Shown here: one piece after another, positions 6,973 through 14,751 of the stretch
Position numbering within the stretch: position 1 is the stretch's first letter
Layout: each line of letters begins with the position of its first letter
From: Halostella litorea
GTDB lineage: Archaea > Halobacteriota > Halobacteria > Halobacteriales > Natronoarchaeaceae
DNA: 64,000 nt
Assembly: GCF_004785955.1 (NCBI RefSeq)
Contig: NZ_SJER01000001.1
Span: forward strand, 1,302,001-1,366,000
Direction of reading: 5' to 3'
Position numbers and translations under genes: made by a program
The notes under the pieces: generated by a model
Seen by the model: the letters and a program-made list of their open reading frames with translations, nothing else
What the model was told of the DNA's origin: nothing
Database searches by the model: none

Positions 6973-9225
6973 TCAGCCGAACAGCCGCTCCCGCAGGGAC
7001 CGCGAGTGCGGGCGCTCGGCGAGCAGCACCGACGCGTCGAGGTTCTCCAGCACCGACAGCGTCAGCGAGCCACGCACCACGCGGGAGAGCAGCCCCTCCT
7101 CCGTGGCCCCGACGACCACCAGCGACCGGTCGGCGGCGGCGTCCCGGATGGCCGTCTCGACGTCGCCGGTCTCGACCAGTAACTCGGCGTCGTCCAGCCC
7201 GTGGTCGGCCGCCCACCCGCCGACGAACTCCCGGGCGGCCGCCTCGCTCTCGTCGTCTTCGGCGACGTAGAGGACCGAAACCTCGGCGTCGACCGCGTCG
7301 CGGAGCGCGCGGGCCAGCTCCGCGGAGAGGTCCGACGAGTAGCCGCCCGCGGTCGGCAGCAGGATCCGGCCGGGGTCGAACGCCCGCTCGTTCAACACGA
7401 GCACGTCACAGGGGAGGTCGTGGGTGAGTTCGTCGAGGGTCCCTTCCACCCGCCCGCCGGCCAGCTGCGCGCCGCCGTAGCCCATCACGACCGTGTCGGC
7501 CTCGTGTTCGCGCGCGGCGTCGAACACCTCGGCGACGCCCTGGTGGGAGAGGATCGTCCTCGTCTCGACGGCCACGCCGAAGCGCTCCGCGTCGGCCCGT
7601 GCGTCGGCCAGGAGTTCCTCCGACTCCGTCACGAGGTCGCCGCGCTGCTCGGCGGCCGCCGCCAGCGACGTCTGGTCGGGCACCTGCACGACGTGGGTGG
7701 CGAGTACCGACCCGCCCTTCGCCTTCGCCAGCGCGCCGGCGAGGGTCATGAGCGCACGCTCGGTCCGGGGGTTCGAGAGCGCGACCATGACGGTCGGCTC
7801 GTCGGGGCTCGTCGCCCCGTCCGGCGCGACGGTTTCGGCCGCGCCGACGACCGAGTCGGGCATCGTCGCCCGCCGGTCCCGGATGTACCGCCCGAGCAGG
7901 CCCCGCTTCGGCGTGTGCTTCCGGGCGTACGCGAAGTACCACACGACCGCGGCGACGACGAACACCGCCGACAGCGCGAGTTCGCGCCCGCCGACGAACG
8001 CGAGCAGCCCCAGCGACAGCGCCATCCCCGCGACCGGCGTCAGCGGGTAGAGCGGGACGGTGAAGTCCGGGTCGTACTCGGGCGCGTCGGTCTCCCGGAA
8101 CACGATGAGCGCCGCGTTCATCAGCGCGTACACGACGAGGTGGAGGACGCTCGCCGCCTTCGACAGCACCTCGATGTCCTGTCCGAGGGCGGCGATGAAG
8201 ACGACGATCATCGCGCCCGTGACGACGATGGAGCGGTACGGCGTGGCGTAGCTCGGGTGGATCTCGTTCAGCCAGTTCGTGACGATCTTGTCCCGGCCCA
8301 TCGCGAAGTTGATCCGGGCCGACGCGAGGATCGAGGCGTTCGCGCTCGACGCGGTCGCCAGCAGCGCGCCGGCCGTCACGGTCGTGACGGCGATCCCGGC
8401 GTAGCCGCCCGGGAACGCGGCTTCGGTCGCCTGCGTGAGCGGGGCGTCCTTGCTCAGTTCCGGCCACGGCACGACGCCGAGCATGATGCTCACGAGGATC
8501 GCATAGAGGACGGTGACGATGGCGACGCTCCCGATGACGGCCAGCGGGAGGTTCCGGCCGGGGTTTTTCAGTTCCTCGGCGACCGTCGCGATCTTCGCGT
8601 ACCCGAGGAAGGAGACGAACACCAGCGCGGTACCGGGGAGGATCGCCCCGGCCCCCATCGGCGCGAGGCCGCCGTCGCCGGCCAGCGTCGCGTAGTCGAA
8701 CGACAGCCAGCCCTGGACCGCGAACACGCCCAGGATCGCCAAAAGCAGGGTCACGATGACCGTCTGGACGCCGCCGGTCTCCTTCGCGCCGACGTAGTTC
8801 ACGAGGACGAACGCGGTGCCGGCGATCAGCGCGCCGACCTGGATGTCCGTGAGAAACAGGATCCCGGGGATCGGCGCGAGGGTCGCGAGGTACTGTCCGA
8901 AGCCGATGCTGTAGAAGGCGCTGGCGAAGGCCAGGCCCATCCAGTCGCCCATCCCCGCGATCGAGCCGAACAGCGGTCCGAGCGCCCGGTTGACGTAGTA
9001 GTACCCCCCGCCGGCTTTCGGCATCGCCGTCCCGAGTTCGGAGACGGAGAGGGCGTTGACCATCGCGATGACGCCGCCGACGACGAACGAGACGACGACG
9101 ATCGGCCCGGCGGCCCTGGCCGCGACGCCGGGCAGGACGAAGATGCCCGCGCCGATCATCGTCCCGATCCCGATCGTCATCGCGGAGACGAGACCGAGGT
9201 CCTTGGCGAGTTCCTCGTCACTCAC
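6973..9225 (-). CDS. APC-superfamily amino-acid permease fused to two UspA domains
   Basis: A 750-residue fusion. Residues 1 to about 450 form a 12-TM APC-type transporter beginning with the conserved GIGTMIGAGIFVLPG segment. Residues about 475-620 and 630-745 are two tandem UspA-like domains in the cytoplasm, the first with a GYGGAQLAGGRVEG nucleotide-loop-like motif. APC members import amino acids, and the Usp part probably senses nucleotides. The GTG at 9225 is chosen because GGAGGTG (a Shine-Dalgarno) lies 8 nt upstream and the protein then begins SDEELAKDLGL. A longer in-frame start at 9276 lies inside a tandem duplication and is unlikely. It follows uspA in the same operon. Confidence 0.92.
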   Translation of the reverse strand: MSDEELAKDLGLVSAMTIGIGTMIGAGIFVLPGVAARAAGPIVVVSFVVGGVIAMVNALSVSELGTAMPKAGGGYYYVNRALGPLFGSIAGMGDWMGLAFASAFYSIGFGQYLATLAPIPGILFLTDIQVGALIAGTAFVLVNYVGAKETGGVQTVIVTLLLAILGVFAVQGWLSFDYATLAGDGGLAPMGAGAILPGTALVFVSFLGYAKIATVAEELKNPGRNLPLAVIGSVAIVTVLYAILVSIMLGVVPWPELSKDAPLTQATEAAFPGGYAGIAVTTVTAGALLATASSANASILASARINFAMGRDKIVTNWLNEIHPSYATPYRSIVVTGAMIVVFIAALGQDIEVLSKAASVLHLVVYALMNAALIVFRETDAPEYDPDFTVPLYPLTPVAGMALSLGLLAFVGGRELALSAVFVVAAVVWYFAYARKHTPKRGLLGRYIRDRRATMPDSVVGAAETVAPDGATSPDEPTVMVALSNPRTERALMTLAGALAKAKGGSVLATHVVQVPDQTSLAAAAEQRGDLVTESEELLADARADAERFGVAVETRTILSHQGVAEVFDAAREHEADTVVMGYGGAQLAGGRVEGTLDELTHDLPCDVLVLNERAFDPGRILLPTAGGYSSDLSAELARALRDAVDAEVSVLYVAEDDESEAAAREFVGGWAADHGLDDAELLVETGDVETAIRDAAADRSLVVVGATEEGLLSRVVRGSLTLSVLENLDASVLLAERPHSRSLRERLFG

Positions 9226-9323
9226 GCAGACGCACCTCCGTGGTGGGGCCGTGAGTGCGGAGGAACGACGAGTCACTCACGCAGACGCACCTCCGTGGTG
9301 GGGCCGTGAGTGCGGAGGAACGA
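9218..9323. repeat. Tandem 51-bp duplication (55-bp period) over the permease start
   Basis: Bases 9218-9268 and 9273-9323 are identical over 51 bp, separated by 4 bp. Each copy contains the permease Shine-Dalgarno (CACCTCC on the plus strand) and the GTG start context. Each can fold as CACTCACG...CGTGAGTG with an inner CACC/GGTG pairing, which would bury both the ribosome-binding site and the start codon. Only the copy next to the permease leads into its coding frame. Confidence 0.85.
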
Positions 9324-9339
9324 ACGGCGAGCCGCCCAT
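9277..9339 (-). CDS. Putative 20-codon bridging minicistron between uspA and permease
   Basis: An ATG at 9339 lies one base after the uspA stop (TGAGATG), and the frame stays open for 20 codons. It ends in a TGA that overlaps the GTG of the upstream duplicate copy (GTGA, 9277-9280). From that GTG a second 20-codon frame runs to 9218 and ends inside the permease start region. If the duplication is removed, the first minicistron would end exactly on the permease GTG. The peptides are unremarkable, so a coupling role is more likely than a protein role. This is inferred from layout only. Confidence 0.35.
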   Translation of the reverse strand: MGGSPFVPPHSRPHHGGASA

Positions 9340-9340
9340 C

Positions 9341-9769
9341 TCACTCGCCCTCCGCCGGGTCCGGCAGTGCGATGACCGGTATCTCGGGGTCGGTGACCAG
9401 CCCCGTCGCGGTGTCGCCGGTCAGGAGCCGAACGATGCGGCTGCCGCCCCGGGGCCGGAACGCGACCGCGGTCGCGCCGGCGTCGGCCGCCGCCGCGAAC
9501 ACCGCGTCGACGACGTCCGTGTCGAAGGCGGTCCGGGTGTCGACCGCGACGGCGTCGCCGATCTCCGACTCGACGACGGCCAGAAACTCGGCGGCGTCCT
9601 CGCGGCGTTTGGCCAGCGGTGCCTTGTCGACTGCGCCGCCGGCCTTCTCGATGACGTGTATCGCCGTTACGCGTTCGACGCCGTCCAGATACGGGCGGAG
9701 CGCGGCGCCGGTGGCCCTGGCGTCGGCCTCGCTCGCGACGGGGACGACGAGGTGGGCGAGCGCGTTCAC
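9341..9769 (-). CDS. UspA-family universal stress protein
   Basis: A 142-residue single-domain UspA protein (HLVVPV at the first strand, then a Rossmann-like alternation ending in TDPEIPVIALPD). The nucleotide loop appears as FRPRGGSRIVRLLTGDTA. Such proteins often partner amino-acid transporters in haloarchaea, and here the gene sits upstream of a permease that itself carries Usp domains. The GTG start at 9769 overlaps the stop of a 47-residue upstream ORF, and its own stop is followed after one base by the ATG of a minicistron. Function in sensing or stabilising the transporter is inferred. Confidence 0.88.
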   Translation of the reverse strand: MNALAHLVVPVASEADARATGAALRPYLDGVERVTAIHVIEKAGGAVDKAPLAKRREDAAEFLAVVESEIGDAVAVDTRTAFDTDVVDAVFAAAADAGATAVAFRPRGGSRIVRLLTGDTATGLVTDPEIPVIALPDPAEGE

Positions 9770-9909
9770 CGCCGACCCTCCCCGGCGGCCGCCGTCTCCG
9801 GCCGGTTCGGCGTCGTTCCGCCGCTTCGCTGGCCGGTTCCTGTGGTGGCCGTTACGCCCGGGTTCCCACTCCGGTCGGCGGCCGAACGAACGGGGTCGAG
9901 TCGCTTCAT
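9766..9909 (-). CDS. Leaderless 47-residue upstream ORF coupled to uspA
   Basis: The ATG at 9909 lies 22-31 nt downstream of a minus-strand TATA box (9931-9940), the correct position for a leaderless transcript, so this ORF rather than uspA is the likely first cistron. It encodes a small Gly/Thr/Arg-rich peptide without hydrophobic segments and ends in a TGA overlapping the uspA GTG (GTGA). No family is recognised. It may be a leader peptide, a translational coupler or a small protein. Confidence 0.5.
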   Translation of the reverse strand: MKRLDPVRSAADRSGNPGVTATTGTGQRSGGTTPNRPETAAAGEGRR

Positions 9910-9930
9910 GTCCCCGACAACGGATCGCAG

Positions 9931-9940
9931 AAATATAAAC
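9931..9940 (-). promoter_or_regulatory. TATA box of the uspA-permease operon
   Basis: GTTTATATTT on the minus strand, centred about 27 nt before the ATG at 9909. The sequence is AT-rich in an otherwise GC-rich intergenic region. Confidence 0.65.
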
Positions 9941-9959
9941 TACCCGTCTCGTTTCCGCA

Positions 9960-9998
9960 TTCAGTAATAATTATGGTACTAAATTGCTGATTACTGAA
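9960..9998. promoter_or_regulatory. Inverted repeat between uspA operon and Lrp-type regulator
   Basis: TTCAGTAAT (9960-9968) and ATTACTGAA (9990-9998) form a perfect 9-bp inverted repeat with centres 30 bp apart. It lies just upstream of the operon TATA box and about 75-115 bp before the regulator gene. It is a plausible binding site for the divergent Lrp-type regulator. The rest of 9999-10073 shows nothing clear. Confidence 0.55.
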
Positions 9999-10073
9999 CC
10001 ACGGTGGCTCACGTTCGTCCCTCGCCAGCACCCCGAACGGTGAGATGAAGTGTGCCGTGGTGCTACGGGGGGC

Positions 10074-10838
10074 ATGGACCATCGGCTCGACGAGATAGAC
10101 CGTCGCATCATCTACGAGTTGATGTGCGACGCCCGGAACACCTCCGCGCCGACCATCGCGGACCAGGTGAACGTCTCGCCCGGGACGATCCGGAACCGGA
10201 TCGACCAGCTGGAGGACCACGGGATCATCCGGGGGTACACCGCGGGCGTCGACTTCGAGCGCGCGGACGGCCACCTGACGAACCTCTACGTCTGCAACGC
10301 GCCGGTCTCCGAGCGGAAGGTGCTCGCACGGGAGGCGAGTGCCGTCCCCGGCGTGACCAACGTCCGCGAGCTGATGACCGGGCGGCGGAACCTGCACGTC
10401 ATGGCCGTCGGCGAGGACACCGAGGCGCTCCGCCGCGTCTCCCGGGCCCTGTCGAAGCTGGGGCTGGAGATCGAGGACGAGACGCTCGTCGAGGCCGAAA
10501 CCGACAGTCCGTACGGGGCGTTCGGCCCGGACGACGAGGTCCCGTCGAGCGAGGCGACGGACTTCATCAGCCTCACCGGCGACGCCAACGTCGTGGACGT
10601 GACCGTCAGGCGCGACGCGCCGGTCGTCGGCCGGACGCTGGAGGCGGCCGTCCGGGACGGCGTCCTCGACGACGACTCGCTTGTGATCGCCATCGAGCGC
10701 GACGACCGCGTGCTGACGCCCCACGGCACGACGGAGATCCGGCCGGACGACATCGTCACGGTGCTGTCCCGGAGCGGGAACACGGACCGCGTCATCGAGG
10801 CGTTCGCCGGGGACGGCGCGGTCGAGACCGTCGACTGA
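10074..10838 (+). CDS. Lrp/AsnC-type regulator with C-terminal TrkA-C (RCK_C) domain
   Basis: A 254-residue regulator. Residues 1-55 are an Lrp-type winged HTH (LDEIDRRIIYELMCDAR, then a recognition helix ending IRNRIDQLEDHGII). Residues about 65-140 are an AsnC-like ligand domain (AVPGVTNVRELMTGRRNLHV). Residues about 165-250 form a TrkA-C domain with the usual LEAAVRDGVLDDDSLVIAI pattern. TrkA-C binds small ligands, so it may sense an amino acid or nucleotide. It is divergent from the uspA-permease operon, which it probably regulates. The ATG at 10074 begins directly at the HTH. Confidence 0.88.
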   Translation: MDHRLDEIDRRIIYELMCDARNTSAPTIADQVNVSPGTIRNRIDQLEDHGIIRGYTAGVDFERADGHLTNLYVCNAPVSERKVLAREASAVPGVTNVRELMTGRRNLHVMAVGEDTEALRRVSRALSKLGLEIEDETLVEAETDSPYGAFGPDDEVPSSEATDFISLTGDANVVDVTVRRDAPVVGRTLEAAVRDGVLDDDSLVIAIERDDRVLTPHGTTEIRPDDIVTVLSRSGNTDRVIEAFAGDGAVETVD

Positions 10839-10904
10839 GGGGGACTCACGCGGACCGCGCCGCCGAGCCACCCGCGCTCCGCGAGCGCGGCCGCGATGCC
10901 GCCG

Positions 10905-10910
10905 TTTTAT
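10905..10910 (+). promoter_or_regulatory. TATA box of the threonine aldolase gene
   Basis: TTTTAT centred about 27 nt upstream of the ATG at 10935, consistent with a leaderless transcript. Confidence 0.5.
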
Positions 10911-10934
10911 TGGGCCGAGCGCGTACGGGCTGGC

Positions 10935-11951
10935 ATGATAGACCTGCGGAGCGACACGGTGACGACGCCCGACGAGGCGATGCGCGAGGCCGCCGCGACG
11001 GCCGAGGTGGGCGACGACGTGTACGGCGAGGACCCGACGGTGAACGAACTGGAGCGCCGCGCGGCCGAGGCGGTCGGCACGGAGGCGGCGCTGTACGTCC
11101 CGACGGGGACGATGGGCAACCAGGTCGCGGCCCGCACCCACGCCGAGCGCGGGCAGGAGGCGCTCGTCGAGCGCGAGAGCCACGTGTACAAGTGGGAACT
11201 CGGCGGCTTCGCGCAGCTCTCGGGCCTGCAGGTGCGGACGCTCGACGGCGGCGACCGCGGCGTGCCGACGCCCGAACAGGTCCGCGAGGGGTACGTCGAG
11301 GAGGACCTCCACCGCCCCGGCACCGGCCTGCTCTCCCTGGAGAACACGCACAACAGCAAGGGTGGGGTCGCCATCGCGCCCGAGAAGATCGACGCCGCCG
11401 CCGAGGCGGCCCACGACCTCGGCGTGCCGGTCCACCTCGACGGGGCGCGGCTGTTCAACGCGGCGACGGCGCTCGACGTGCCCGCCGCGCGGATCGTCGA
11501 ACCGGTCGACTCCGTCATGTTCTGCCTCTCGAAGGGGCTGGGCGCGCCCGTCGGGTCGATGCTCGCGGGGAGCGAGGCCTTCGTCGAGCGCGCCCGCCGC
11601 AACCGGAAGCTGTTCGGCGGCGGGATGCGCCAGGCCGGCGTGATCGCCGGGCCGGGGCTCGAAGCGCTGGACAACGTCGACCGCCTCGCCGACGACCACG
11701 AGAACGCCCGGCTGCTCGCCGAGGGGCTCGACGCCGTCGACGGCCTGTCGGTCCAGCCGCCCGAGACGAACATCGTGCTCGTCGACGTGGCCGGCGCGGG
11801 GACGGACGCCGAGGAGTTCCTCTCGTTCTGCGAGACGGAGGGCGTGCTGGGGTCGGCGTTCGGCGAGACGACCGTCCGGTTCTGTACGCACCTGGACGTC
11901 GACCGCGGGGACGTGGAGGCAGCCGTCGAGCGCGTCGGAGCGGCGCTGTAA
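10935..11951 (+). CDS. ltaE: Low-specificity L-threonine aldolase
   Basis: A 338-residue PLP fold type I enzyme that cleaves L-threonine or allo-threonine to glycine and acetaldehyde. The N-terminus IDLRSDTVTTP is diagnostic for the family. The substrate-binding aspartate segment HLDGARLFNA lies near residue 165, and the PLP lysine is in CLSKGLGAPVGS near residue 200. Full length. It lies next to an amino-acid transport and regulation locus, which suits a glycine or threonine catabolic role. A longer upstream frame exists, but the TATA box and family start support this ATG. Confidence 0.93.
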   Translation: MIDLRSDTVTTPDEAMREAAATAEVGDDVYGEDPTVNELERRAAEAVGTEAALYVPTGTMGNQVAARTHAERGQEALVERESHVYKWELGGFAQLSGLQVRTLDGGDRGVPTPEQVREGYVEEDLHRPGTGLLSLENTHNSKGGVAIAPEKIDAAAEAAHDLGVPVHLDGARLFNAATALDVPAARIVEPVDSVMFCLSKGLGAPVGSMLAGSEAFVERARRNRKLFGGGMRQAGVIAGPGLEALDNVDRLADDHENARLLAEGLDAVDGLSVQPPETNIVLVDVAGAGTDAEEFLSFCETEGVLGSAFGETTVRFCTHLDVDRGDVEAAVERVGAAL

Positions 11952-12080
11952 CTACCGTCGCCCGTCGTCGACGCCCTCCTGGAACCCCTTGAGGGTGCGG
12001 CGGACCATCAGGTACAGAAAGAAGATAAGCGCCAACAGCCCGCCGACGATGAGGACGATAAACGGGTCGACCGAAGCCAT
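11952..12080 (-). CDS. Small single-pass membrane protein, 42 residues
   Basis: The protein starts MASVDP, has one hydrophobic helix (about residues 7-27) and then a basic and acidic tail (RRTLKGFQEGVDDGRR). Short single-TM proteins of this layout are conserved in haloarchaea without known function. Its stop begins directly after the convergent ltaE stop, and no obvious promoter was found. Confidence 0.6.
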   Translation of the reverse strand: MASVDPFIVLIVGGLLALIFFLYLMVRRTLKGFQEGVDDGRR

Positions 12081-12178
12081 GCGGCCGGCTACTCGGGGCG
12101 GGCGCAAATACGTTTCGACGGGCGCGACCCGGCGTCGAAGGGAGAAAGTTCATGCCGTCCCACAGGGATAACGGACAC

Positions 12179-13075
12179 ATGGCCGACCTCCTGCCCTCCA
12201 CCTCGGACGCGTCTGCGTCCGAGAACGCGGACCCCCGGGTCGTCGGCGTCGACAGCGACGACGCCGACGACGTCCTCGCCGCCCTCTCCTCGGAGACCGC
12301 CCGCCAGTTGCTCGCCGCCCTCCACGACGACCCCGCGACGCCCTCGGCGCTCGCCGACGCCGTCGACACGTCGCTCCAGAACACGCAGTACCACCTCGAA
12401 AAGCTCGAAGGGGCCGAGGTCGTCGAAGTCGTCGACACCGTCTACTCCGAGAAGGGCCGCGAGATGAACGTGTACGCCCCCGCCGACCAGCCGCTGGTCC
12501 TCTTCGCCGGGCAGGAGGAGGAGACGTCCTCGCTGAAGACGGCGCTCTCCCGGCTGCTCGGCGGCGTCGGGGTCGTCGCGGCCGCCAGCATCGCGCTCCA
12601 GAACCTCGTCGGCAACACCCCGATCACCCCCCCCGGAACCGGCGGTGGCGGGGGCGGCGAGCGCGGCGGCGGTGCCGCCCCGGCCGACGCCGACGGCGGG
12701 AACGACGTCGGCTTCACGTCCGCCGACGGCAACGCCACCGTGTCGCCCACCGAGACCACGACCGGGGACGACGTGGGGATCATGGGTGAAACCACCGAGG
12801 CGACCGACGCGACCGACACCACGGTCGAGTTGACGCGGACGACGGTCGACGCGGCGGGGGACACGGTCACGGACCAGGCCGTCGCCACGGACGCGACGAC
12901 GACCGCGGCGAACGAGACGGTCAGGAACGCGAACGAGACCGTCGCCGCCAACGACACCGCCGCGTCCGCGCTCGACATGGGGCTGAACGGCGGGATACCG
13001 CCCGGCCTCCTGCTGTTTGCCGCCGGCGTCATCGTCGTGACGGTGTGGGTGTTCTTCCGCCACGTCGACCGCTGA
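12179..13075 (+). CDS. ArsR-like wHTH protein with two membrane segments
   Basis: A 298-residue protein. Residues about 28-100 form an ArsR-like winged HTH (ALSSETARQLLAALHD; recognition helix QNTQYHLEKLEGAEVV). A first TM segment is at about 122-142, then a long Gly/Thr/Asn-rich presumably extracytoplasmic loop with several NxT sites, and a second TM at about 270-293 (GLLLFAAGVIVVTVWVFF). The regulator domain faces the cytoplasm. An alternative ATG at 12152 has a GGAG motif 7 nt upstream and would add nine residues. Ligand and targets are unknown. Confidence 0.82.
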   Translation: MADLLPSTSDASASENADPRVVGVDSDDADDVLAALSSETARQLLAALHDDPATPSALADAVDTSLQNTQYHLEKLEGAEVVEVVDTVYSEKGREMNVYAPADQPLVLFAGQEEETSSLKTALSRLLGGVGVVAAASIALQNLVGNTPITPPGTGGGGGGERGGGAAPADADGGNDVGFTSADGNATVSPTETTTGDDVGIMGETTEATDATDTTVELTRTTVDAAGDTVTDQAVATDATTTAANETVRNANETVAANDTAASALDMGLNGGIPPGLLLFAAGVIVVTVWVFFRHVDR

Positions 13076-13114
13076 CCGGTGACTAAAATCGCCGTTTGAG
13101 CTTACGACATCCTC

Positions 13115-13362
13115 TTTATATATTACCCGTAACGTAGGGATGCGGCCTCACGGCCCACCCCGACCCACCAGCCAGCCACCGACGGCCCACGCCGGACCGC
13201 TTCGGCCCTCCGATGGTCCCCGACGGCAGTCGATAGCCCTCGTCGTGACCACGCCCTCCGGGGCACCCCACCCCGCGTCCCCGCGGCCCGGCTGGTTCCC
13301 ACCCGCCAGCCGGCCCGCCCTCCACCGCGATGCGGTCCGGCCGCGGCCGTCGGGCTCCGATT
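13115..13362 (+). other. Promoter-like TATA followed by C-rich sequence without a convincing gene
   Basis: TTTATATA (13115-13122) lies in an AT-rich patch downstream of the wHTH gene. The following 220 bases are strikingly C-rich on the plus strand and hold no protein of haloarchaeal character; the frame from the ATG at 13140 is Pro/Arg-rich and runs on antisense into the next gene. The region may specify a small non-coding RNA or may be plain spacer. No RNase P or SRP RNA signature was seen. Confidence 0.3.
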
Positions 13363-13869
13363 TTATCCGACGACGAACGTCTCGACCACCGTCCCGTCCG
13401 GCTCCAGTAGCCGCCCGCGGAGCGCGTCCCCGTCCCGCTCTAGCTCCGCGTACCCCGGCCGGTTGCCCCGCGGGTCGGCGTAGCTCCCCGGGTTCAGCAG
13501 CGTCACGTCGTCCGCCTGCGACACTGAGGGTCGGTGCGTGTGCCCGGAGACGACCAGGTCAGCGTCCCGCGAGCGACCGAACATCGCCAGCCCCGTCGCC
13601 CCGCCGTCGCGTCGATGGGTGAGCGCGACCGTGCGACCGCCGACGTCGAACGTCCGCGCCGCCGGGAGCCGGTCGCGCACCCCGGGACCGTCGGCGTTGC
13701 CGTGGACGGCGAACAGCCGGTCGCTCTCGGCCTGCAGGGCGTCGAGCACCGCCACGGTGGTGAAATCGCCCGCGTGGACGACCAGGTCGGCCCGGCGGAC
13801 GGCCGCCACCATGTGGTCGGTCAGTTCGTGGTCCCTCCCGCTGTGCGTGTCCGAGCAGACGACTATCAC
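13363..13869 (-). CDS. YfcE/MJ0936-type metallophosphoesterase
   Basis: A calcineurin-like phosphoesterase of about 168 residues. Motifs in order are CSDTHSGRDH (D-x-H), HAGDF (GD), VHGNAD (GNxD), LTHR and SGHTHRPS (GHTH), which give the two-metal site. Such small enzymes hydrolyse phosphodiesters. The GTG at 13869 is preferred because it places the first beta strand (VIVVCSDTH) at the N-terminus as in the family. An ATG at 13920 would add 17 residues of basic sequence. No operon partner is apparent. Confidence 0.85.
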   Translation of the reverse strand: MIVVCSDTHSGRDHELTDHMVAAVRRADLVVHAGDFTTVAVLDALQAESDRLFAVHGNADGPGVRDRLPAARTFDVGGRTVALTHRRDGGATGLAMFGRSRDADLVVSGHTHRPSVSQADDVTLLNPGSYADPRGNRPGYAELERDGDALRGRLLEPDGTVVETFVVG

Positions 13870-14032
13870 GGCGGCCGCTTTGCGGGCGCGGGTTACGGGT
13901 CTTTCGTCCGAGGACGACACCCTCGACAGTGGTCGCGCTCACTGTTCCCCGGTGATCGCCCGAGCCGCTACCGGCGATCACCCGTGCTTGGCGAGAGCAA
14001 CCACTATCAGTCCCCCCCGCGTACGGCGACCC

Positions 14033-14689
14033 ATGAGCGAGCAGTCGCCGGGCCGCGCCGCCGATCCGGGAGGCGGAGCCGACGGCGACGCTGACGGACC
14101 CGGGGCCGACGAGAGCGGCGACGGGGACGAGGCGGCCGACCCGGACGGTGACACCGGGACGACCGGTGAGCCCGTCGCCCCGGCCGTCCGCGACGCGTTC
14201 GTCGACGCCGCGCCGCGGACGGTCGCGGAGGTGGCCGTCGCCGCCGACGCGCCCCGGGACGCGGTCGCCGACGCGCTGGCCGACCTCGAAGCGGCGGGCG
14301 AACTCCGGCGGCGCGAGGTGGCGGCGACCGGCGACGACGGCGCGGCGCGGACCGCGGTCGTCTGGCACCTCCCGGCGTCGACGCTCCGCGAGCGGACGCC
14401 GGAGGGGACCGTCGAGGCGGGCGACGCGGTCGACCGGGCGGTGGCCCGGATGGCGTTTCCCGGCGCGAGCCGGATGATGCGGGACTGGCGGCGCGACGCC
14501 GTCCGCGCGGTGGTCGCGTTCCTGCGCGAGGACGGCCCGGCGACGGCCGATGGGATCGTCGGCGCGGTGTACCCGCCTCACTCGGCCGGCTACGACGACC
14601 GCGACGCGTGGTGGGACTGCGTCCGGCCGCGGCTGCTCGCGGTCCCGGGCGTCGCCCACGACGACGGCGAGTGGCGGTACGACCCCTGA
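14033..14689 (+). CDS. Hypothetical protein with acidic Gly/Asp-rich tail and winged-helix-like core
   Basis: A 218-residue protein. The first 50 residues are low-complexity and very acidic (Asp/Gly/Glu). A HTH-like block (TVAEVAVAADAPRDAVADAL) and a beta wing with ELRRREV follow. The C-terminal half is globular with conserved-looking tryptophans (MMRDWRRDAVRA; DAWWDCVRPRLL). It may be a wHTH scaffold used outside transcription. The ATG at 14033 follows a stretch without a clear TATA. The function is unknown. Confidence 0.7.
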   Translation: MSEQSPGRAADPGGGADGDADGPGADESGDGDEAADPDGDTGTTGEPVAPAVRDAFVDAAPRTVAEVAVAADAPRDAVADALADLEAAGELRRREVAATGDDGAARTAVVWHLPASTLRERTPEGTVEAGDAVDRAVARMAFPGASRMMRDWRRDAVRAVVAFLREDGPATADGIVGAVYPPHSAGYDDRDAWWDCVRPRLLAVPGVAHDDGEWRYDP

Positions 14690-14751
14690 CCGCGCCGCGA
14701 GCGCCGTCCGAGTCCTAACTTCTTTGTCACGGGCGGCCGCGAGTGGACGTG

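Noticed and set aside
9226-9276. N-terminal extension of the permease from an upstream ATG
   Set aside because: The extension is created by the tandem duplication, encodes basic sequence (MTRRSSALTAPPRR), and a Shine-Dalgarno points to the GTG at 9225.
7201-9309. A long plus-strand frame opposite the APC-UspA permease
   Set aside because: Mirror frame of a membrane protein gene, rich in Arg, Asp and His with no recognisable domain.
13140-13622. A 160-codon Pro/Arg-rich plus-strand ORF starting near a TATA box
   Set aside because: Composition is unlike haloarchaeal proteins, the ATG is too close to the TATA for leaderless initiation, and most of it is antisense to the phosphoesterase.
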